NCBI GenBank assembly: GCA_947446595.1
Contig: CANFGS010000013.1
Location: forward strand, 1 to 53,399
DNA from: Neisseriaceae bacterium
GTDB taxonomy: Bacteria; Pseudomonadota; Gammaproteobacteria; Burkholderiales; UBA11063
Reading direction: 5' to 3'
DNA length: 53,399 nt
Shown here: in pieces, positions 1-9,775 of the stretch
Position numbering within the stretch: the first letter of the stretch is position 1
How the letters are laid out: every line of letters starts with the position of its first letter
Position numbers and translations under genes: made by a program
Notes under the pieces: model-generated
The model's input: only the letters and a program-made list of their open reading frames with translations
Told to the model about the DNA's origin: nothing
Databases searched by the model: none

Positions 1-2
1 AT

Positions 3-107
3 CTACATTGGTATAATATGAAGCGAGTACATCAACGATTTAACAATAAACTTACGCCATTTGAATATCACTTGGAGCTTACCAAAAATGTTAAAATAGT
101 AGCTTAA
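3..107 (+). pseudogene. IS transposase C-terminal fragment, cut by the window edge
   Basis: An open frame enters from the left edge and stops at 105-107. The 34 visible residues begin LHWYNMKRVHQRFNNKLTPF, which resembles the end of DDE integrase-type transposases (the W-Y-N-x-x-R-x-H-x-x-L-x-x-x-T-P pattern of IS3/IS481 relatives). The rest lies outside the window, so I cannot say whether the element is intact. No terminal inverted repeat is evident in the 119 bases before the next gene. Confidence 0.6.
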
Positions 108-226
108 TAAATATAAAATGATTTTCCAGTATGTACTTGGCTCTTACAGTATTATATTCTCTAGCTTCAAACCCCATAGTTATGGTAAAATATCAGCGAT
201 AGTAGACCAATTTTATAGGAAGTATT

Positions 227-625
227 ATGTATTTCGGTGAAGTTTTTGCGACTTTTTTATTGTTTTTATTTATTGGGGCATTCTTTTCACCACTAATCGG
301 TGGTTGTTTTGGTGTAATCATAGTATTTACAATATTAGTTGGGTTAATAGTTTTTTTTAGTTTAAACTTCGTATGGTTTTTATTGGCAGGTATAGTAATT
401 TATGCCTCAAGTTTTGTAATAAAGCTTATCCGCTGGTCAAAACTACCAGAAGTAAATGAGTATCTTCATGCGCATCCAAATAGTAAACTTGAAGTTGGGG
501 TGGCGTGCCACAATTGTGGTTCAAGTAATCTTAATAACCAAGGCTTGATTAGTAAAACTGGTAAGTTACGTTACTATACATGTAGCTCGTGTGGCACAAC
601 TATGTTTCGCTTCAAGGTTTTATAA
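227..625 (+). CDS. Small membrane protein with C-terminal zinc ribbon, function unknown
   Basis: 132 residues. The first 67 or so are strongly hydrophobic, enough for two or three membrane segments. The C-terminal part carries two cysteine pairs, CHNC near residue 94 and CSSC near residue 118, spaced like a zinc ribbon. An AGGAAG ribosome site lies just before the ATG. The stop codon abuts the ATG of the dnaQ-like gene, so the two are probably translationally coupled. I do not recognise a named family. A membrane-anchored cytoplasmic zinc ribbon is the most that can be said. Confidence 0.7.
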   Translation: MYFGEVFATFLLFLFIGAFFSPLIGGCFGVIIVFTILVGLIVFFSLNFVWFLLAGIVIYASSFVIKLIRWSKLPEVNEYLHAHPNSKLEVGVACHNCGSSNLNNQGLISKTGKLRYYTCSSCGTTMFRFKVL

Positions 626-1348
626 ATGAGCGCCCCTGTTCGCCAATTAATTTTGGATACTGAGACTACAGGACTTAAGGTAGAAGATGGACATAGAATT
701 GTCGAGTTTGCCGCTCTTGAAATGTTTGATCGTAAACTAACTGGCAATAAACTACATCTGTATATTAATCCCGAACGCGAGATAGATCCTAATGCTGCTA
801 GAATACATGGTATTACTGATGAACAGGTAGCAGATAAACCTATATTTTCTGAAGTAATTGATGAAATTAGAGAGTTTATCAAAGGTAGTGAATTAATTAT
901 CCATAATGCCAAATTTGATATGGGATTTCTAAACTATCAATTTAATTTGATAGAAAAAGGTAAAACTGTTGAAAGCTATATAAGCGGTGTTATTGATACT
1001 CTTACTATGGCACGCCAAAAATTCCCTGGGGGTAAAAACAGTCTAGATGCTCTTTGTGATCGCTTTAAGGTTGATAGAACAAATCGTGATTATCATGGTG
1101 CCTTAATTGATTGCCGCCTCCTTGCTGATGTATACCTTAATCTAACCCGTGAACAAATAAACCTTCTAGAACAACAAACTGCTACCAAGAGTCAATATAA
1201 TTTTAGTAAAATTGATAGTGGCAAGCTTGACTTAGTGATTACTAAGCCAACAGCAGAAGAAGAGCAATTACATTTAGCATATTTAGAACAATTGGACAAA
1301 TTATCAAAAGGTAAAAGCCTGTGGTTTAATAAGAAATTAGATGTATGA
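626..1348 (+). CDS. dnaQ: DNA polymerase III epsilon subunit (3'-5' proofreading exonuclease)
   Basis: 240 residues, the usual size for the epsilon subunit. DEDDh exonuclease motifs are visible: LDTETTGL (Asp11, Glu13) for ExoI, IIHNAKFDMGFLN for ExoII, and YHGALIDCRLLADVY with the His and Asp of ExoIII. In the replisome this subunit removes misincorporated bases using two metal ions. The gene starts directly after the upstream stop codon and its own stop overlaps the ispD start by 4 bases (ATGA). A DnaQ-like exonuclease outside the replisome is possible, but the length and C-terminal region fit epsilon. Confidence 0.88.
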   Translation: MSAPVRQLILDTETTGLKVEDGHRIVEFAALEMFDRKLTGNKLHLYINPEREIDPNAARIHGITDEQVADKPIFSEVIDEIREFIKGSELIIHNAKFDMGFLNYQFNLIEKGKTVESYISGVIDTLTMARQKFPGGKNSLDALCDRFKVDRTNRDYHGALIDCRLLADVYLNLTREQINLLEQQTATKSQYNFSKIDSGKLDLVITKPTAEEEQLHLAYLEQLDKLSKGKSLWFNKKLDV

Positions 1349-2019
1349 GTAATTATGTTCTTATTCCGTGTGCTGGAAGTGGCTCAAGGTTTGGAAGTGC
1401 TATTCCAAAACAATATACCAAGATTGGTGATAAAACCGTAATTGAGCATACTTTAAATGCTTTTCTACAGATTCCTGAGATTATTGAGATAGTGGTTATA
1501 GTTTCTAAGGATGATATTGAGATTGATAAATATGCTTTGATTTCACCCAAAATTAAAGTTGCTCGTGTCGGGTCTGATACTAGGGCTAAGACTGTACTAA
1601 ATGGGCTAAATTTACTTAAATGTGAAGCTAATGATTGGGTGTTAGTGCATGATGCAGCACGTTGCTGCATTAGTCCTCAAGCTATCAAAAATATGCTAGT
1701 CAAACTAAGTGAAGATAAAATTGGTGGGATACTAGCTATTCCTGTAAGTGATACACTAAAGCACGGAAATAATGGATTAATCACCAAGACAGTTGATAGA
1801 AACAATCTATACCATGCTCAAACACCACAAATGTTTCGTTATAATGTATTACATAAAGCGTTATCTGGTTGTGATTTAAGTGTTACAACTGATGATGCTA
1901 GTGCAGTTGAAGCTTTAGGGTTACCTGTTCATTTGGTCTTAGGGGAAGTAAGCAATATAAAACTAACTTATCCATCAGATATCAAACTAGCAGAGTTTTA
2001 TTTAGGGGCAAAATGTTAG
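1345..2019 (+). CDS. ispD: 2-C-methyl-D-erythritol 4-phosphate cytidylyltransferase
   Basis: 224 residues. Joins MEP to CTP to give CDP-ME in the non-mevalonate isoprenoid pathway. The N-terminal nucleotide-binding loop reads PCAGSGSRFGSAIPKQY, with the Arg and Lys that position the triphosphate. VHDAAR near residue 100 and TDDASAVE near residue 180 are family signatures. It overlaps dnaQ by 4 bases and the methyltransferase gene by 7. No ispF follows, although ispD-ispF is a common pair in proteobacteria; it must lie elsewhere or be absent. Confidence 0.93.
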   Translation: MSNYVLIPCAGSGSRFGSAIPKQYTKIGDKTVIEHTLNAFLQIPEIIEIVVIVSKDDIEIDKYALISPKIKVARVGSDTRAKTVLNGLNLLKCEANDWVLVHDAARCCISPQAIKNMLVKLSEDKIGGILAIPVSDTLKHGNNGLITKTVDRNNLYHAQTPQMFRYNVLHKALSGCDLSVTTDDASAVEALGLPVHLVLGEVSNIKLTYPSDIKLAEFYLGAKC

Positions 2020-2768
2020 ATATACAATCACTAGATAATCCACTGATAAAGCAAATCGTAAAACTAGTAAATACTAGCAGTTATCGAAAGAGCGAAAAAA
2101 AGTGTGTTATCTATGGTCTACATTTGATAGAAGAAGCCTATAAATATGGCTTTTTGGAAAGTATATTAGTTGATGAGGCTCATAACTATAAAGACCTACC
2201 CAAAGATGTTTCTATCTATAAAGTAAGTCCGAAAGTACTTGCTAAGATAAATCTTCTTGAGGGCAAATATGATATAGTTGGGGTTGCGAATTTCAAAACA
2301 AGTAATAATGATATCTATAATGAAGACTGTATTGTTTTAGATAATGTACAAGACCCAGGTAATCTAGGAACAATTATTAGAAGTGCGAAAGCTAGTGGCA
2401 TAAACAATATTGTGCTAACTAATGGGTGCGTAGACTCATATAACCCAAAAGTATTACGAAGCTCTCAAGGTGCGGTATTTGGAGTAAATATCATTGATAT
2501 TGATGATATTACTAACTTCATAAAAAGGTTTAAAGGTAGCATAATAGCAACAGTTCCAGATGCCAAAAATAGTTTATATGATATCGATTTAAGATCTACA
2601 ACAGCATTTGTATTTGGTAATGAAGGTTCAGGTATAAGTTCTAATATACTTAATATGATAGATACAAAAGTAAATATCCCTATGCAAAATAATACTGAGT
2701 CAATAAATGTAGCTATGGCAATGGCGGTATGTGTGTTTGAACAGTTAAGACAAAGGCTAAATAAGTGA
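2013..2768 (+). CDS. TrmH/SpoU-family RNA 2'-O-methyltransferase
   Basis: 251 residues. The SpoU trefoil-knot motifs are present in order: LDNVQDPGNLGTIIRSA (motif 1 with its Asn and Arg), FVFGNEGSGIS (motif 2) and the ESINVAMAMAV stretch (motif 3). The first 100 residues fit the SpoU substrate-binding domain (SpoU_sub_bind, RlmB-like). It should methylate a ribose 2'-OH in rRNA or tRNA using S-adenosylmethionine; the exact nucleotide cannot be read from sequence. It overlaps both neighbours (7 bases with ispD, 4 with the acyltransferase). Confidence 0.85.
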   Translation: MLDIQSLDNPLIKQIVKLVNTSSYRKSEKKCVIYGLHLIEEAYKYGFLESILVDEAHNYKDLPKDVSIYKVSPKVLAKINLLEGKYDIVGVANFKTSNNDIYNEDCIVLDNVQDPGNLGTIIRSAKASGINNIVLTNGCVDSYNPKVLRSSQGAVFGVNIIDIDDITNFIKRFKGSIIATVPDAKNSLYDIDLRSTTAFVFGNEGSGISSNILNMIDTKVNIPMQNNTESINVAMAMAVCVFEQLRQRLNK

Positions 2769-3631
2769 AATATATCATCACGAATCTTTTATTAAGGTTT
2801 ATGGCATATTTGCCATTATGCTTTTTACGTTCATTCGGTAGCTTAGTTGGTTATATTGCTTTTGGACTACCAAAAAAATCATCAAAAAGGATACGAGATA
2901 ATCTTCTAGCAACAAACCTAGCAACTCTTAATAATGTCGATGAAATGGTTCTAAAAACAGCGCGTGAGCTTGGAAAAACCTTGATTGAAACAACTTCTAT
3001 TGCTTGGTATAGGTCAAAAAAGCATAATGCTAGTTTGATAAAAAAAACTATTGGTTTTGAATACATGGAGAGTGTTTTAAATAGTGGTAAACCCGTAGTG
3101 TTTTTAACTCCGCATTGTAGTAGCTTTGAAGTTGCTGCTAAAGCCACAGCTTCGCTTACTAAGCGAATGTTTACTATCCTCTATAAACCATCAAAAGAGG
3201 CATGGTTTAATAAAATGATGATTGAAGGACGAACTGAAGATAATATAACTCTAGTCCCAACGAATCGTCTTGGAGTTTTGACACTAGCTAAAAACATACG
3301 TGCAGGTGGAGTTATTGGTATACTACCAGACAGTATAGCTAGTTCAGGGGACGGGGTATGGATTGAATTTTTTGGTAAAAAAATGTTTGCACCAACCTTG
3401 GCTGCTAAAATGGTTTTAACTCCTGATGCTGCAACATTTATAGTCTCAATTAAAAGAATTAGGGGTGGTTTTAGTATGAATTCTGTACCATTCAAACCTG
3501 TAGATGATGAGATCACTAATGTTGTACGAGATATATATAAAGTGATTGAAGATGCGATACTTGAAGCTCCAGAACAGTACTATTGGAGTTATGATAGGTT
3601 TCGGGTGCCTTATCATGCAAAACTATCTTAG
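2765..3631 (+). CDS. LpxL/HtrB-family lysophospholipid/lipid A acyltransferase, copy 1
   Basis: 288 residues. GTG start inside the upstream stop region, preceded by AAGG at a workable distance. A hydrophobic N-terminus (residues 1-35) suggests membrane anchoring. The catalytic HX4E motif is TPHCSSFE (His117, Glu122), and LPDSIASSGDGVWIEFFGK is the second conserved region. Family members transfer a secondary acyl chain to Kdo2-lipid A on the inner face of the inner membrane. It sits 9 bases before a diverged paralogue, suggesting the two add different chains. Which is LpxL and which LpxM cannot be decided by eye. Confidence 0.85.
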   Translation: MKYIITNLLLRFMAYLPLCFLRSFGSLVGYIAFGLPKKSSKRIRDNLLATNLATLNNVDEMVLKTARELGKTLIETTSIAWYRSKKHNASLIKKTIGFEYMESVLNSGKPVVFLTPHCSSFEVAAKATASLTKRMFTILYKPSKEAWFNKMMIEGRTEDNITLVPTNRLGVLTLAKNIRAGGVIGILPDSIASSGDGVWIEFFGKKMFAPTLAAKMVLTPDAATFIVSIKRIRGGFSMNSVPFKPVDDEITNVVRDIYKVIEDAILEAPEQYYWSYDRFRVPYHAKLS

Positions 3632-3640
3632 GAGCTTATT

Positions 3641-4543
3641 ATGCAAAAAGGTTTAACTGCAATAGCTTTATTTTTGGTGCGACTACTTAGTTTCTTGCCG
3701 ATATCTCTTACTATGGTATTAGGCGGAGCTTTGGGTAGCCTTGGATATTATGTTGCTAGAAATCGTAGAAATGTGGGGTTAAAGAATCTAACGCTATGTT
3801 TTCCAGAAATGAGTGATACTGAAAAACGTCGTATTATAAAAGAACATTTTAAATATATACTTACAAGTGGTTTACAATATGGTCTAGTTTTTTATGCTAG
3901 TAAGGAACGCATTCAGAAAATCGTTAAATTAAAGAACCTTGATAAATTACTTAAATATTATAAGCAACAACCAATAATACTACTTTGTCCACATTTTGTG
4001 GGGTTAGATTTTGGAGCGATACGACTAACTCATGAAGTGGTAGCGATTGGGCTTTATTCCGTACAAAAAAATAGTATAATTACTGAAAAACTAAAAGATG
4101 CCCGACTGCGCTTTATTAAAAATAAAGGCGGTAAGATGTTTGCTAGACAAGAGGGGCTTCGTCCCGTAATTAAAGAATTACGCAAAACCAATCATATATT
4201 TTATTATCTGCCAGATCAGGACTTAGGAGAAAGAGATTCAATCTATATACCGTTTTTTGGACAACATACATGTGCAACAGTAAATGTCTTACCAAGGCTA
4301 GTTAAAATGGCAAATGCTGTAGTTATTCCAGCTGCCGTATACTGGAATGGAAGAAATTACGAGATGGAGTTTTATGATGCTTGGGGTAATTACCCAACAG
4401 ATAATTTAGAAGCTGATGTTATTCGTATGAATAAATTTGTAGAACAAGCGGTCATGAAAAATATTTCCCAATATTTTTGGCTACACAAAAGATTTAAAAC
4501 CCAGCCAGGTGTAGAGCGTGGCTCAATTTATAAAGATTGTTGA
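3641..4543 (+). CDS. LpxL/HtrB-family acyltransferase, copy 2
   Basis: 300 residues. An N-terminal hydrophobic segment is followed by the HX4D catalytic motif CPHFVGLD (His118, Asp123) and by YLPDQDLGERDSIYIPFFG, the usual substrate-pocket block. GGAG precedes the ATG. Sequence similarity to the upstream gene is clearly family-level only, so this is an old duplication. Likely a late acyltransferase of lipid A assembly working beside copy 1; an ornithine- or phospholipid-specific acyltransferase is a less likely alternative. Confidence 0.87.
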   Translation: MQKGLTAIALFLVRLLSFLPISLTMVLGGALGSLGYYVARNRRNVGLKNLTLCFPEMSDTEKRRIIKEHFKYILTSGLQYGLVFYASKERIQKIVKLKNLDKLLKYYKQQPIILLCPHFVGLDFGAIRLTHEVVAIGLYSVQKNSIITEKLKDARLRFIKNKGGKMFARQEGLRPVIKELRKTNHIFYYLPDQDLGERDSIYIPFFGQHTCATVNVLPRLVKMANAVVIPAAVYWNGRNYEMEFYDAWGNYPTDNLEADVIRMNKFVEQAVMKNISQYFWLHKRFKTQPGVERGSIYKDC

Positions 4544-4549
4544 GATATT

Positions 4550-5242
4550 ATGCATGTAGTGGATAGACCAAGTAAATACTCGAAAGAATACCTTCAAAAA
4601 CTATTTCAATATAGCCTTGGTGAGGATATAGCTAACTCAGTTAGCCATATTGTAGGTAGCTTTTTTGGGCTTTATGCCTTAATTAGTCTATCATGGACGG
4701 CGGGACGTTATGGCCATAGTGTTGATACTATAGCTTTTGTGGTTTATGGAATATCAATATTGTTTTTATTTTTAATGAGTGCCCTATATCATTCTATGAT
4801 TAATCACACAGCAAGAACTGTATTTAAACGTATGGATCATATAGCAATATATATAATGATAACAGGAACGTATACACCATATGTATTTAGTCTTCTAAAG
4901 ACCCAAAGAGCGTATATATTATACGCAATACTTATAGTTCTTACTGTAATAGGTATTATATTTAAGTCTTTTTTTGCGGGTAAGTATAAAAAATCAAGTA
5001 CTTTGATTTACGTTTTTATGGGGTGGGCATCTGTGTATCTCATGCCTCAAATATGGGCGGTTATTCCAAAGCTTGGCTCTATTTTTATGATTATGGGTGG
5101 TGTAACTTATACTGTGGGGGCTTTATTATATGCCTTTGGTAAATTTAAATACTCTCATATGATATGGCATATTTTTGTTATTTTAGCTGGTGTGTTTATG
5201 TTTATTTCAATTAACTTTTTTATATTACAGTATAGGGTTTAA
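4550..5242 (+). CDS. Hemolysin III / PAQR-type seven-helix membrane protein
   Basis: 230 residues with about seven hydrophobic segments. Conserved polar signatures of the hemolysin III (YqfA/PAQR) family are seen: NSVSHIVGSFFGL near residue 25, SALYHSM near residue 80 and HMIWHIFVILAG near residue 205. The His, Ser and Asp residues of these motifs bind zinc in PAQR proteins. The name reflects early cytolysis reports; for most bacterial members the role is unproven, with membrane-fluidity or lipid hydrolase functions proposed. The gene begins 6 bases after the acyltransferase and probably shares its transcript. Confidence 0.88.
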   Translation: MHVVDRPSKYSKEYLQKLFQYSLGEDIANSVSHIVGSFFGLYALISLSWTAGRYGHSVDTIAFVVYGISILFLFLMSALYHSMINHTARTVFKRMDHIAIYIMITGTYTPYVFSLLKTQRAYILYAILIVLTVIGIIFKSFFAGKYKKSSTLIYVFMGWASVYLMPQIWAVIPKLGSIFMIMGGVTYTVGALLYAFGKFKYSHMIWHIFVILAGVFMFISINFFILQYRV

Positions 5243-5245
5243 CTT

Positions 5246-5818
5246 ATGAATTATGTAGCACATCCTTCCGCTATTATTGATGATGGAGCTATTATTGGCG
5301 ATGGGACTCGAGTTTGGCACTTTACCCATGTATCAGCTGGAGCCACAATTGGAAATCGCTGTTCTTTGGGTCAGAATGTATTTATCGGTAATAAAGTACA
5401 AATTGGGAATAATGTAAAAATACAAAATAATGTTTCAGTTTATGATGGAGTGATTCTTGAAGATAATGTATTTTGTGGGCCATCAATGGTCTTTACTAAT
5501 GTATATAATCCAAGAAGTCATATTGAACGTAAGCATGAGTACAAAAAAACTCATGTGAAATACGGAGCTACTATCGGTGCAAATGCAACTATTATTTGTG
5601 GAGTTACCCTTGGAAGATTTGCTTTTATTGGAGCTGGTAGTGTAGTTAAGGCTAATGTGCGGGACTATGAAATAATAGTTGGAGTTCCTGGGCGTCATCT
5701 GGGATTTATGTGTGAGTGTGGAGTTAGACTACCCAAAACTCATGGTGAAATAGCTTGTAGTTCATGTCATGCTAAATATACCCTAGATAATAATGGCTGT
5801 CATAGGCATCATGCTTAA
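5246..5818 (+). CDS. Left-handed beta-helix acetyltransferase, WbpD/WlbB-like, with C-terminal zinc ribbon
   Basis: 190 residues. Hexapeptide repeats run from residue 1 to about 150. The text from [14 protein letters not shown] through [13 protein letters not shown] and [20 protein letters not shown] closely follows WbpD/WlbB, the UDP-2-acetamido-3-amino-glucuronate N-acetyltransferases of surface polysaccharide synthesis. The C-terminus (residues 152-178) holds CECG and CSSC pairs, a probable zinc ribbon. No other gene for that sugar pathway (WbpA, WbpB, WbpE type) is nearby, so the substrate is uncertain. It overlaps prmC. Confidence 0.82.
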   Translation: MNYVAHPSAIIDDGAIIGDGTRVWHFTHVSAGATIGNRCSLGQNVFIGNKVQIGNNVKIQNNVSVYDGVILEDNVFCGPSMVFTNVYNPRSHIERKHEYKKTHVKYGATIGANATIICGVTLGRFAFIGAGSVVKANVRDYEIIVGVPGRHLGFMCECGVRLPKTHGEIACSSCHAKYTLDNNGCHRHHA

Positions 5819-6620
5819 TAAAAATAGCATTGCAAATTTAATTGTAACAACTAATCTTGATAGATCTGAAGTTAAAATACTTCTTGGCCACCTTTTAAGA
5901 TTTACCAAAGCTCAATTAATTACCCACAATGATTACATTTTAAATAATTCACAATTACAAGAATTTTATGAATTATGTAATCAACGTCTACTAGGTATAC
6001 CGATAAATTATATTACAGGTACTAGGGAATTTTATTCACGCGAGTTTAAGGTGAATTCAGATACTTTGATACCGCGCCCTGAAACTGAGCTATTGGTTGA
6101 TACTATTTTAGAATATGCTAAAGCTGGGTTTTCGCTTCTAGATTTAGGCGCTGGGAGTGGCTGTATTGCAATTAGTGTAAAATTAGAATCTCCAACTCTT
6201 TTTGTATCTGCAGTTGATAAGTCACCCAAAGCTCTTGAGGTTGCTAAATTTAATGCTGCTAATTTGGGTGCCAATGTAGAGTTTAAACAAAGTGATTGGT
6301 TTTCAAATGTTGATGCTAAATATGATATTATAGTTAGTAACCCTCCATATATTCATCCCGAAGATAATCATTTAGATAATTTGAGTTTTGAACCACTTGA
6401 TGCTTTAACCGATTTTTATGACGGACTTTCGTGTTTAAGACATATTATAACTAACGCTAGAAATTATTTAAATAATGATGGTATATTAATGGTTGAGCAT
6501 GGTTATGATCAAGGAGTTAGTGTTCGTGAGTTATTTATTTTGAATGAGTTTGCTAAAGTAACAACTCTTTGTGATTACTCGAGAAATGAGAGGATAACTT
6601 TAGGGGCTGCTGTTAACTAA
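5811..6620 (+). CDS. prmC: Peptide chain release factor N5-glutamine methyltransferase
   Basis: Methylates the GGQ glutamine of release factors RF1 and RF2. The SAM-binding loop [12 protein letters not shown] is near residue 110, and the diagnostic [10 protein letters not shown] motif that holds the glutamine amide is near residue 175. [14 protein letters not shown] and [10 protein letters not shown] are also typical of PrmC. I prefer the ATG at 5811 (MLNKNS), which overlaps the previous stop codon. An in-frame ATG at 5793 would add six residues but lacks a ribosome site. The usual partner prfA is not adjacent. The stop lies inside a terminator hairpin shared with convergent typA. Confidence 0.92.
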   Translation: MLNKNSIANLIVTTNLDRSEVKILLGHLLRFTKAQLITHNDYILNNSQLQEFYELCNQRLLGIPINYITGTREFYSREFKVNSDTLIPRPETELLVDTILEYAKAGFSLLDLGAGSGCIAISVKLESPTLFVSAVDKSPKALEVAKFNAANLGANVEFKQSDWFSNVDAKYDIIVSNPPYIHPEDNHLDNLSFEPLDALTDFYDGLSCLRHIITNARNYLNNDGILMVEHGYDQGVSVRELFILNEFAKVTTLCDYSRNERITLGAAVN

Positions 6621-6645
6621 CACCCCTAAAGATTATTTATTTTTT
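6598..6645. terminator. Terminator between convergent prmC and typA
   Basis: A perfect 9-bp inverted repeat, CTTTAGGGG (6598-6606) and CCCCTAAAG (6623-6631), has a 16-base loop and is followed on the plus strand by a T-rich run (6633-6645). The left arm lies within the last prmC codons. The T-run reaches across the typA stop codon at 6637-6639, so the two convergent genes share almost no spacer. Confidence 0.75.
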
Positions 6646-8442
6646 AGCGCGTTTACGATCTGTTTCGTTTAGATGACGCTTTCTAATTCTAAGTGTCTTA
6701 GGAGTTATTTCTACTAACTCATCATCATCAATAAACTCAATTGCACGTTCAAGTGTCAAGATAACTGGTGTAGTTAAACGCACAGCCTCATCAGTACCTG
6801 ATGCTCTAACGTTGGTTAATTGTTTACCTTTGATTGGATTAACTACCAAGTCATTATCACGGCTATGGATACCGATAATCATTCCTTCGTATAGTTTGTC
6901 CCCAGGGGATACAAACATACGTCCACGATCTTCAAGTTTCCAAAGTGCATAAGCAACAGCATCACCTTGTTCTTGAGAGATAAGCACGCCATTACGACGC
7001 CCAGGTATATCAGCTTTTATAGGGCCATAATCATCAAATAGATGTGCCATTAATCCACTACCGCGTGTTAGGGTTAAAAACTCACCTTGAAATCCAATAA
7101 GTCCACGAGCTGGAATACGGTATTCCAAACGACTACGTCCATTACTATCTGATGTCATATCAACTAATTCACCACGACGACGACCTAGTTCTTCCATCAC
7201 TGACCCTTGGTGCTCTTCTTCTATATCTACAGTTAGTAGTTCATATGGTTCAGTTTTTTCACCATTAACCATCTTCATAACTACGTGAGGCTTAGCTACT
7301 GCTAATTCAAAGCCTTCACGGCGCATGTTTTCAATTAAAATCGTAAGATGCAGTTCACCACGGCCTGATACTAGGAAAGCATCAGCACTATCAGTGTCTT
7401 CAACTTTAAGCGCAACGTTTGTTAGTAGCTCTTTATTTAGACGGTCACGAATCTGACGACTTGTTATAAATTTACCTTCAGTTCCTGCTAATGGTGAAGT
7501 ATTTACTTGGAATGTCATACTTAGAGTTGGTTCGTCAATTTTTAGCATTGGTAATGGTTCTGGATTATTCACATCACAAATTGTTTCACCAATACCGATA
7601 TTTTCAATACCATTAATAAGTACGATATCACCAGCTACTGCTTCGTTAACATTCGCACGTTCTAAACCTTCAAATACTTGTACTTGATTAATTTTAGCGG
7701 TTTTGCGTTCACCATCCATACCTGTTGCTACAATGACTTGAGAATTTGGTTTAATACGTCCTTGACGAATACGTCCAATTCCAATTCTACCAACAAAGCT
7801 AGAGTAATCTAGTGCAGAAATCTGTAATTGTAAAGGTGCATCAGCATTATCTTCAGGGCCTACTACGTGCTCTAAAACTGTATCAAATAAAGCTTCCATA
7901 TTATCAGTAATATTATTTTGATCCATTGTAGCAAAGCCATTTAGAGCTGAAGCAAATACTACAGGGAAGTCTAGTTGTTCTTCAGTTGCACCAAGTTTGT
8001 CAAATAGGTCAAAAGTTTTATCAATTACCCAATCGCATCTCGAACCGGGACGGTCTATTTTATTGATAACTACAATTGGTTTTAGACCAAGCGCAAGAGC
8101 TTTTTTGGTTACGAAACGAGTTTGGGGCATAGGGCCCTCGACCGCATCAACCAAAAGTAAAACTCCATCAACCATTCCTAAAACCCGCTCAACTTCACCA
8201 CCGAAGTCGGCATGTCCTGGTGTATCAACTATATTAATACGTGTACCTTTATAGTTTAGTGAAACGTTTTTGGCTAAAATTGTAATTCCACGTTCTTTTT
8301 CTAGATCATTACTATCCATAACGCGTTCAACAACTTGTTGATGAGCTGAGAATGTCCCAGCAGATTGTAATAATTTATCCACTAATGTGGTTTTTCCATG
8401 ATCGACGTGGGCGATAATTGCGATATTACGTAAATTTCTCAT
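6637..8442 (-). CDS. typA: Ribosome-associated translational GTPase TypA/BipA
   Basis: 601 residues, the normal size. GTPase motifs: [15 protein letters not shown] (G1), RGITI (G2), [12 protein letters not shown] (G3), NKID (G4). EF-G-like domains follow, and the family-specific C-terminal domain contains [18 protein letters not shown] and the end GTDEAVRLT. TypA binds the 70S ribosome and supports 50S assembly and growth under cold or stress. Transcribed alone on the minus strand from an extended -10 promoter at 8517-8525. Confidence 0.96.
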   Translation of the reverse strand: MRNLRNIAIIAHVDHGKTTLVDKLLQSAGTFSAHQQVVERVMDSNDLEKERGITILAKNVSLNYKGTRINIVDTPGHADFGGEVERVLGMVDGVLLLVDAVEGPMPQTRFVTKKALALGLKPIVVINKIDRPGSRCDWVIDKTFDLFDKLGATEEQLDFPVVFASALNGFATMDQNNITDNMEALFDTVLEHVVGPEDNADAPLQLQISALDYSSFVGRIGIGRIRQGRIKPNSQVIVATGMDGERKTAKINQVQVFEGLERANVNEAVAGDIVLINGIENIGIGETICDVNNPEPLPMLKIDEPTLSMTFQVNTSPLAGTEGKFITSRQIRDRLNKELLTNVALKVEDTDSADAFLVSGRGELHLTILIENMRREGFELAVAKPHVVMKMVNGEKTEPYELLTVDIEEEHQGSVMEELGRRRGELVDMTSDSNGRSRLEYRIPARGLIGFQGEFLTLTRGSGLMAHLFDDYGPIKADIPGRRNGVLISQEQGDAVAYALWKLEDRGRMFVSPGDKLYEGMIIGIHSRDNDLVVNPIKGKQLTNVRASGTDEAVRLTTPVILTLERAIEFIDDDELVEITPKTLRIRKRHLNETDRKRAKK

Positions 8443-8516
8443 TAATTCAAATCTTTCTATTTCTTATGTGCTGATTGATGTTTTTATACGACTACATATA
8501 TTTTATGTAACGCGTG

Positions 8517-8525
8517 ATTATACCA
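8517..8525 (-). promoter_or_regulatory. Extended -10 promoter of typA
   Basis: The minus strand reads TGGTATAAT here, about 75 bases before the typA ATG. This combines a perfect -10 hexamer with the TGn extension. No good -35 hexamer is visible, which is usual for extended -10 promoters. The same nonamer lies before hrpA and before the operon at 16705. Confidence 0.6.
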
Positions 8526-8542
8526 TACTTATTGATAAAGTA

Positions 8543-9775
8543 TTAAATGTACCCAACCGGAATTTGAATGATTTTTGGTGTAAGCCATTCAATTGTATCT
8601 GCTTGGTTAATTATAATACCTAAATTTAGTTCATTATCTTCGATAAATCTATTTAATGAAACAAGCTGTCTTTTATCTATACGGATGCCATATTTTATCT
8701 CAATTGGTACTATTCCAAAGCGACCTTCGAGTATTAAGTCAATTTCTGCTCCATGTTTGGTTCGATAATGATATGCTGACCAAGATCCTAGAGATTTTGC
8801 TTGAAGTCCTTTTATAATTTCTTCAATTACAAACCCTTCAAAAGAGCGCCCCATAAGCGGATGTTGTTTCAAAAACTCAATATCCATCATTCCAGTTAGA
8901 TAATGAAGTAATCCAGAATCAGCAAAGTGACCCTTGGGCATTTTTACTAAACTTTTATAATCAGCTTTCTCAAAGCTATTTATATTTCGCCATAGAAATG
9001 TTCCTGAGCAAATTTCAAGATAGTTTTTAACACTACTCTCACCAATTTCCAGATCTCTAGCACATTCTGCTTTATTTAAAATAGTCCCTGATAAATGAGC
9101 TAGTACTCTAAAGAAACGCTGAAAGTTATTTTTGTTAATATTAGGAAATAATGCAGCTACATCACGGTAGAGATACGACTTTTCATAAAATTCAAACCAG
9201 TTTTGTTTTTCTATTGCATTATCTAACATACTTACTTCCGGGTACCCACCATTAAACCAAGCGTTATCAATAATATTTTTGGGTATTTGCGGTGTGTTAA
9301 TTTGAATTATTTTTTTATTTACTTTAGTTAGGTTGTTTTCAAACCATTGATAAAAATCACTTAAAGGTGCTTCTGCAATTTCGTTGGTTTTTAGTGTTCC
9401 GAGTTCAACTATAGCTATTCTACCTGCTAATGATTCAGAAACATGTTTTAATAGTTCTGGGCTACTTGATCCCGTTATTATAAAACGTCCTTTTTGGGAT
9501 CGATTTTCATCAATTACACCACGTAATACATCAAATAGCATAGGGTGAATTTGTGCCTCATCAAGTATTACCGAGTCATTATTATCTCTAAAGAATATCT
9601 CTGGATCAGATAATATTCGTTCCTGTTCACTAGGCTTTTGCATGTCAATATAACGCCAGTTTGGTCTTAAGTTTTTTACCAAAGTGGTCTTACCTACTTG
9701 TCGTGCTCCAATGATTGCTACTATTGGGAATTGGGTCAATAGTTGTTCTACTCTTATTGTTAAATTTCTTTCCAT
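8543..9775 (-). CDS. AAA-type ATPase with C-terminal DUF4143
   Basis: 410 residues. Walker A GARQVGKTTL is near residue 22, Walker B DSVILDEAQ near residue 88, and a sensor-like IITGSSSPEL near residue 120. The C-terminal half matches DUF4143, with FEGFVIEEI and then GAEIDLILEGRFGIVPIEIK, a restriction-nuclease-like D...ExK pattern. The family is widespread and patchily distributed, often mobile or toxin-linked, and mostly uncharacterised. It is monocistronic, with two TACCGGTA palindromes at its start codon and start site that suggest tight or autogenous control. Confidence 0.85.
   Translation of the reverse strand: MERNLTIRVEQLLTQFPIVAIIGARQVGKTTLVKNLRPNWRYIDMQKPSEQERILSDPEIFFRDNNDSVILDEAQIHPMLFDVLRGVIDENRSQKGRFIITGSSSPELLKHVSESLAGRIAIVELGTLKTNEIAEAPLSDFYQWFENNLTKVNKKIIQINTPQIPKNIIDNAWFNGGYPEVSMLDNAIEKQNWFEFYEKSYLYRDVAALFPNINKNNFQRFFRVLAHLSGTILNKAECARDLEIGESSVKNYLEICSGTFLWRNINSFEKADYKSLVKMPKGHFADSGLLHYLTGMMDIEFLKQHPLMGRSFEGFVIEEIIKGLQAKSLGSWSAYHYRTKHGAEIDLILEGRFGIVPIEIKYGIRIDKRQLVSLNRFIEDNELNLGIIINQADTIEWLTPKIIQIPVGYI

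Noticed and set aside
574-912. Reverse-strand frame of 112 codons across dnaQ
   Set aside because: Opposite to the well-supported exonuclease gene; composition reflects codon bias of the real gene.
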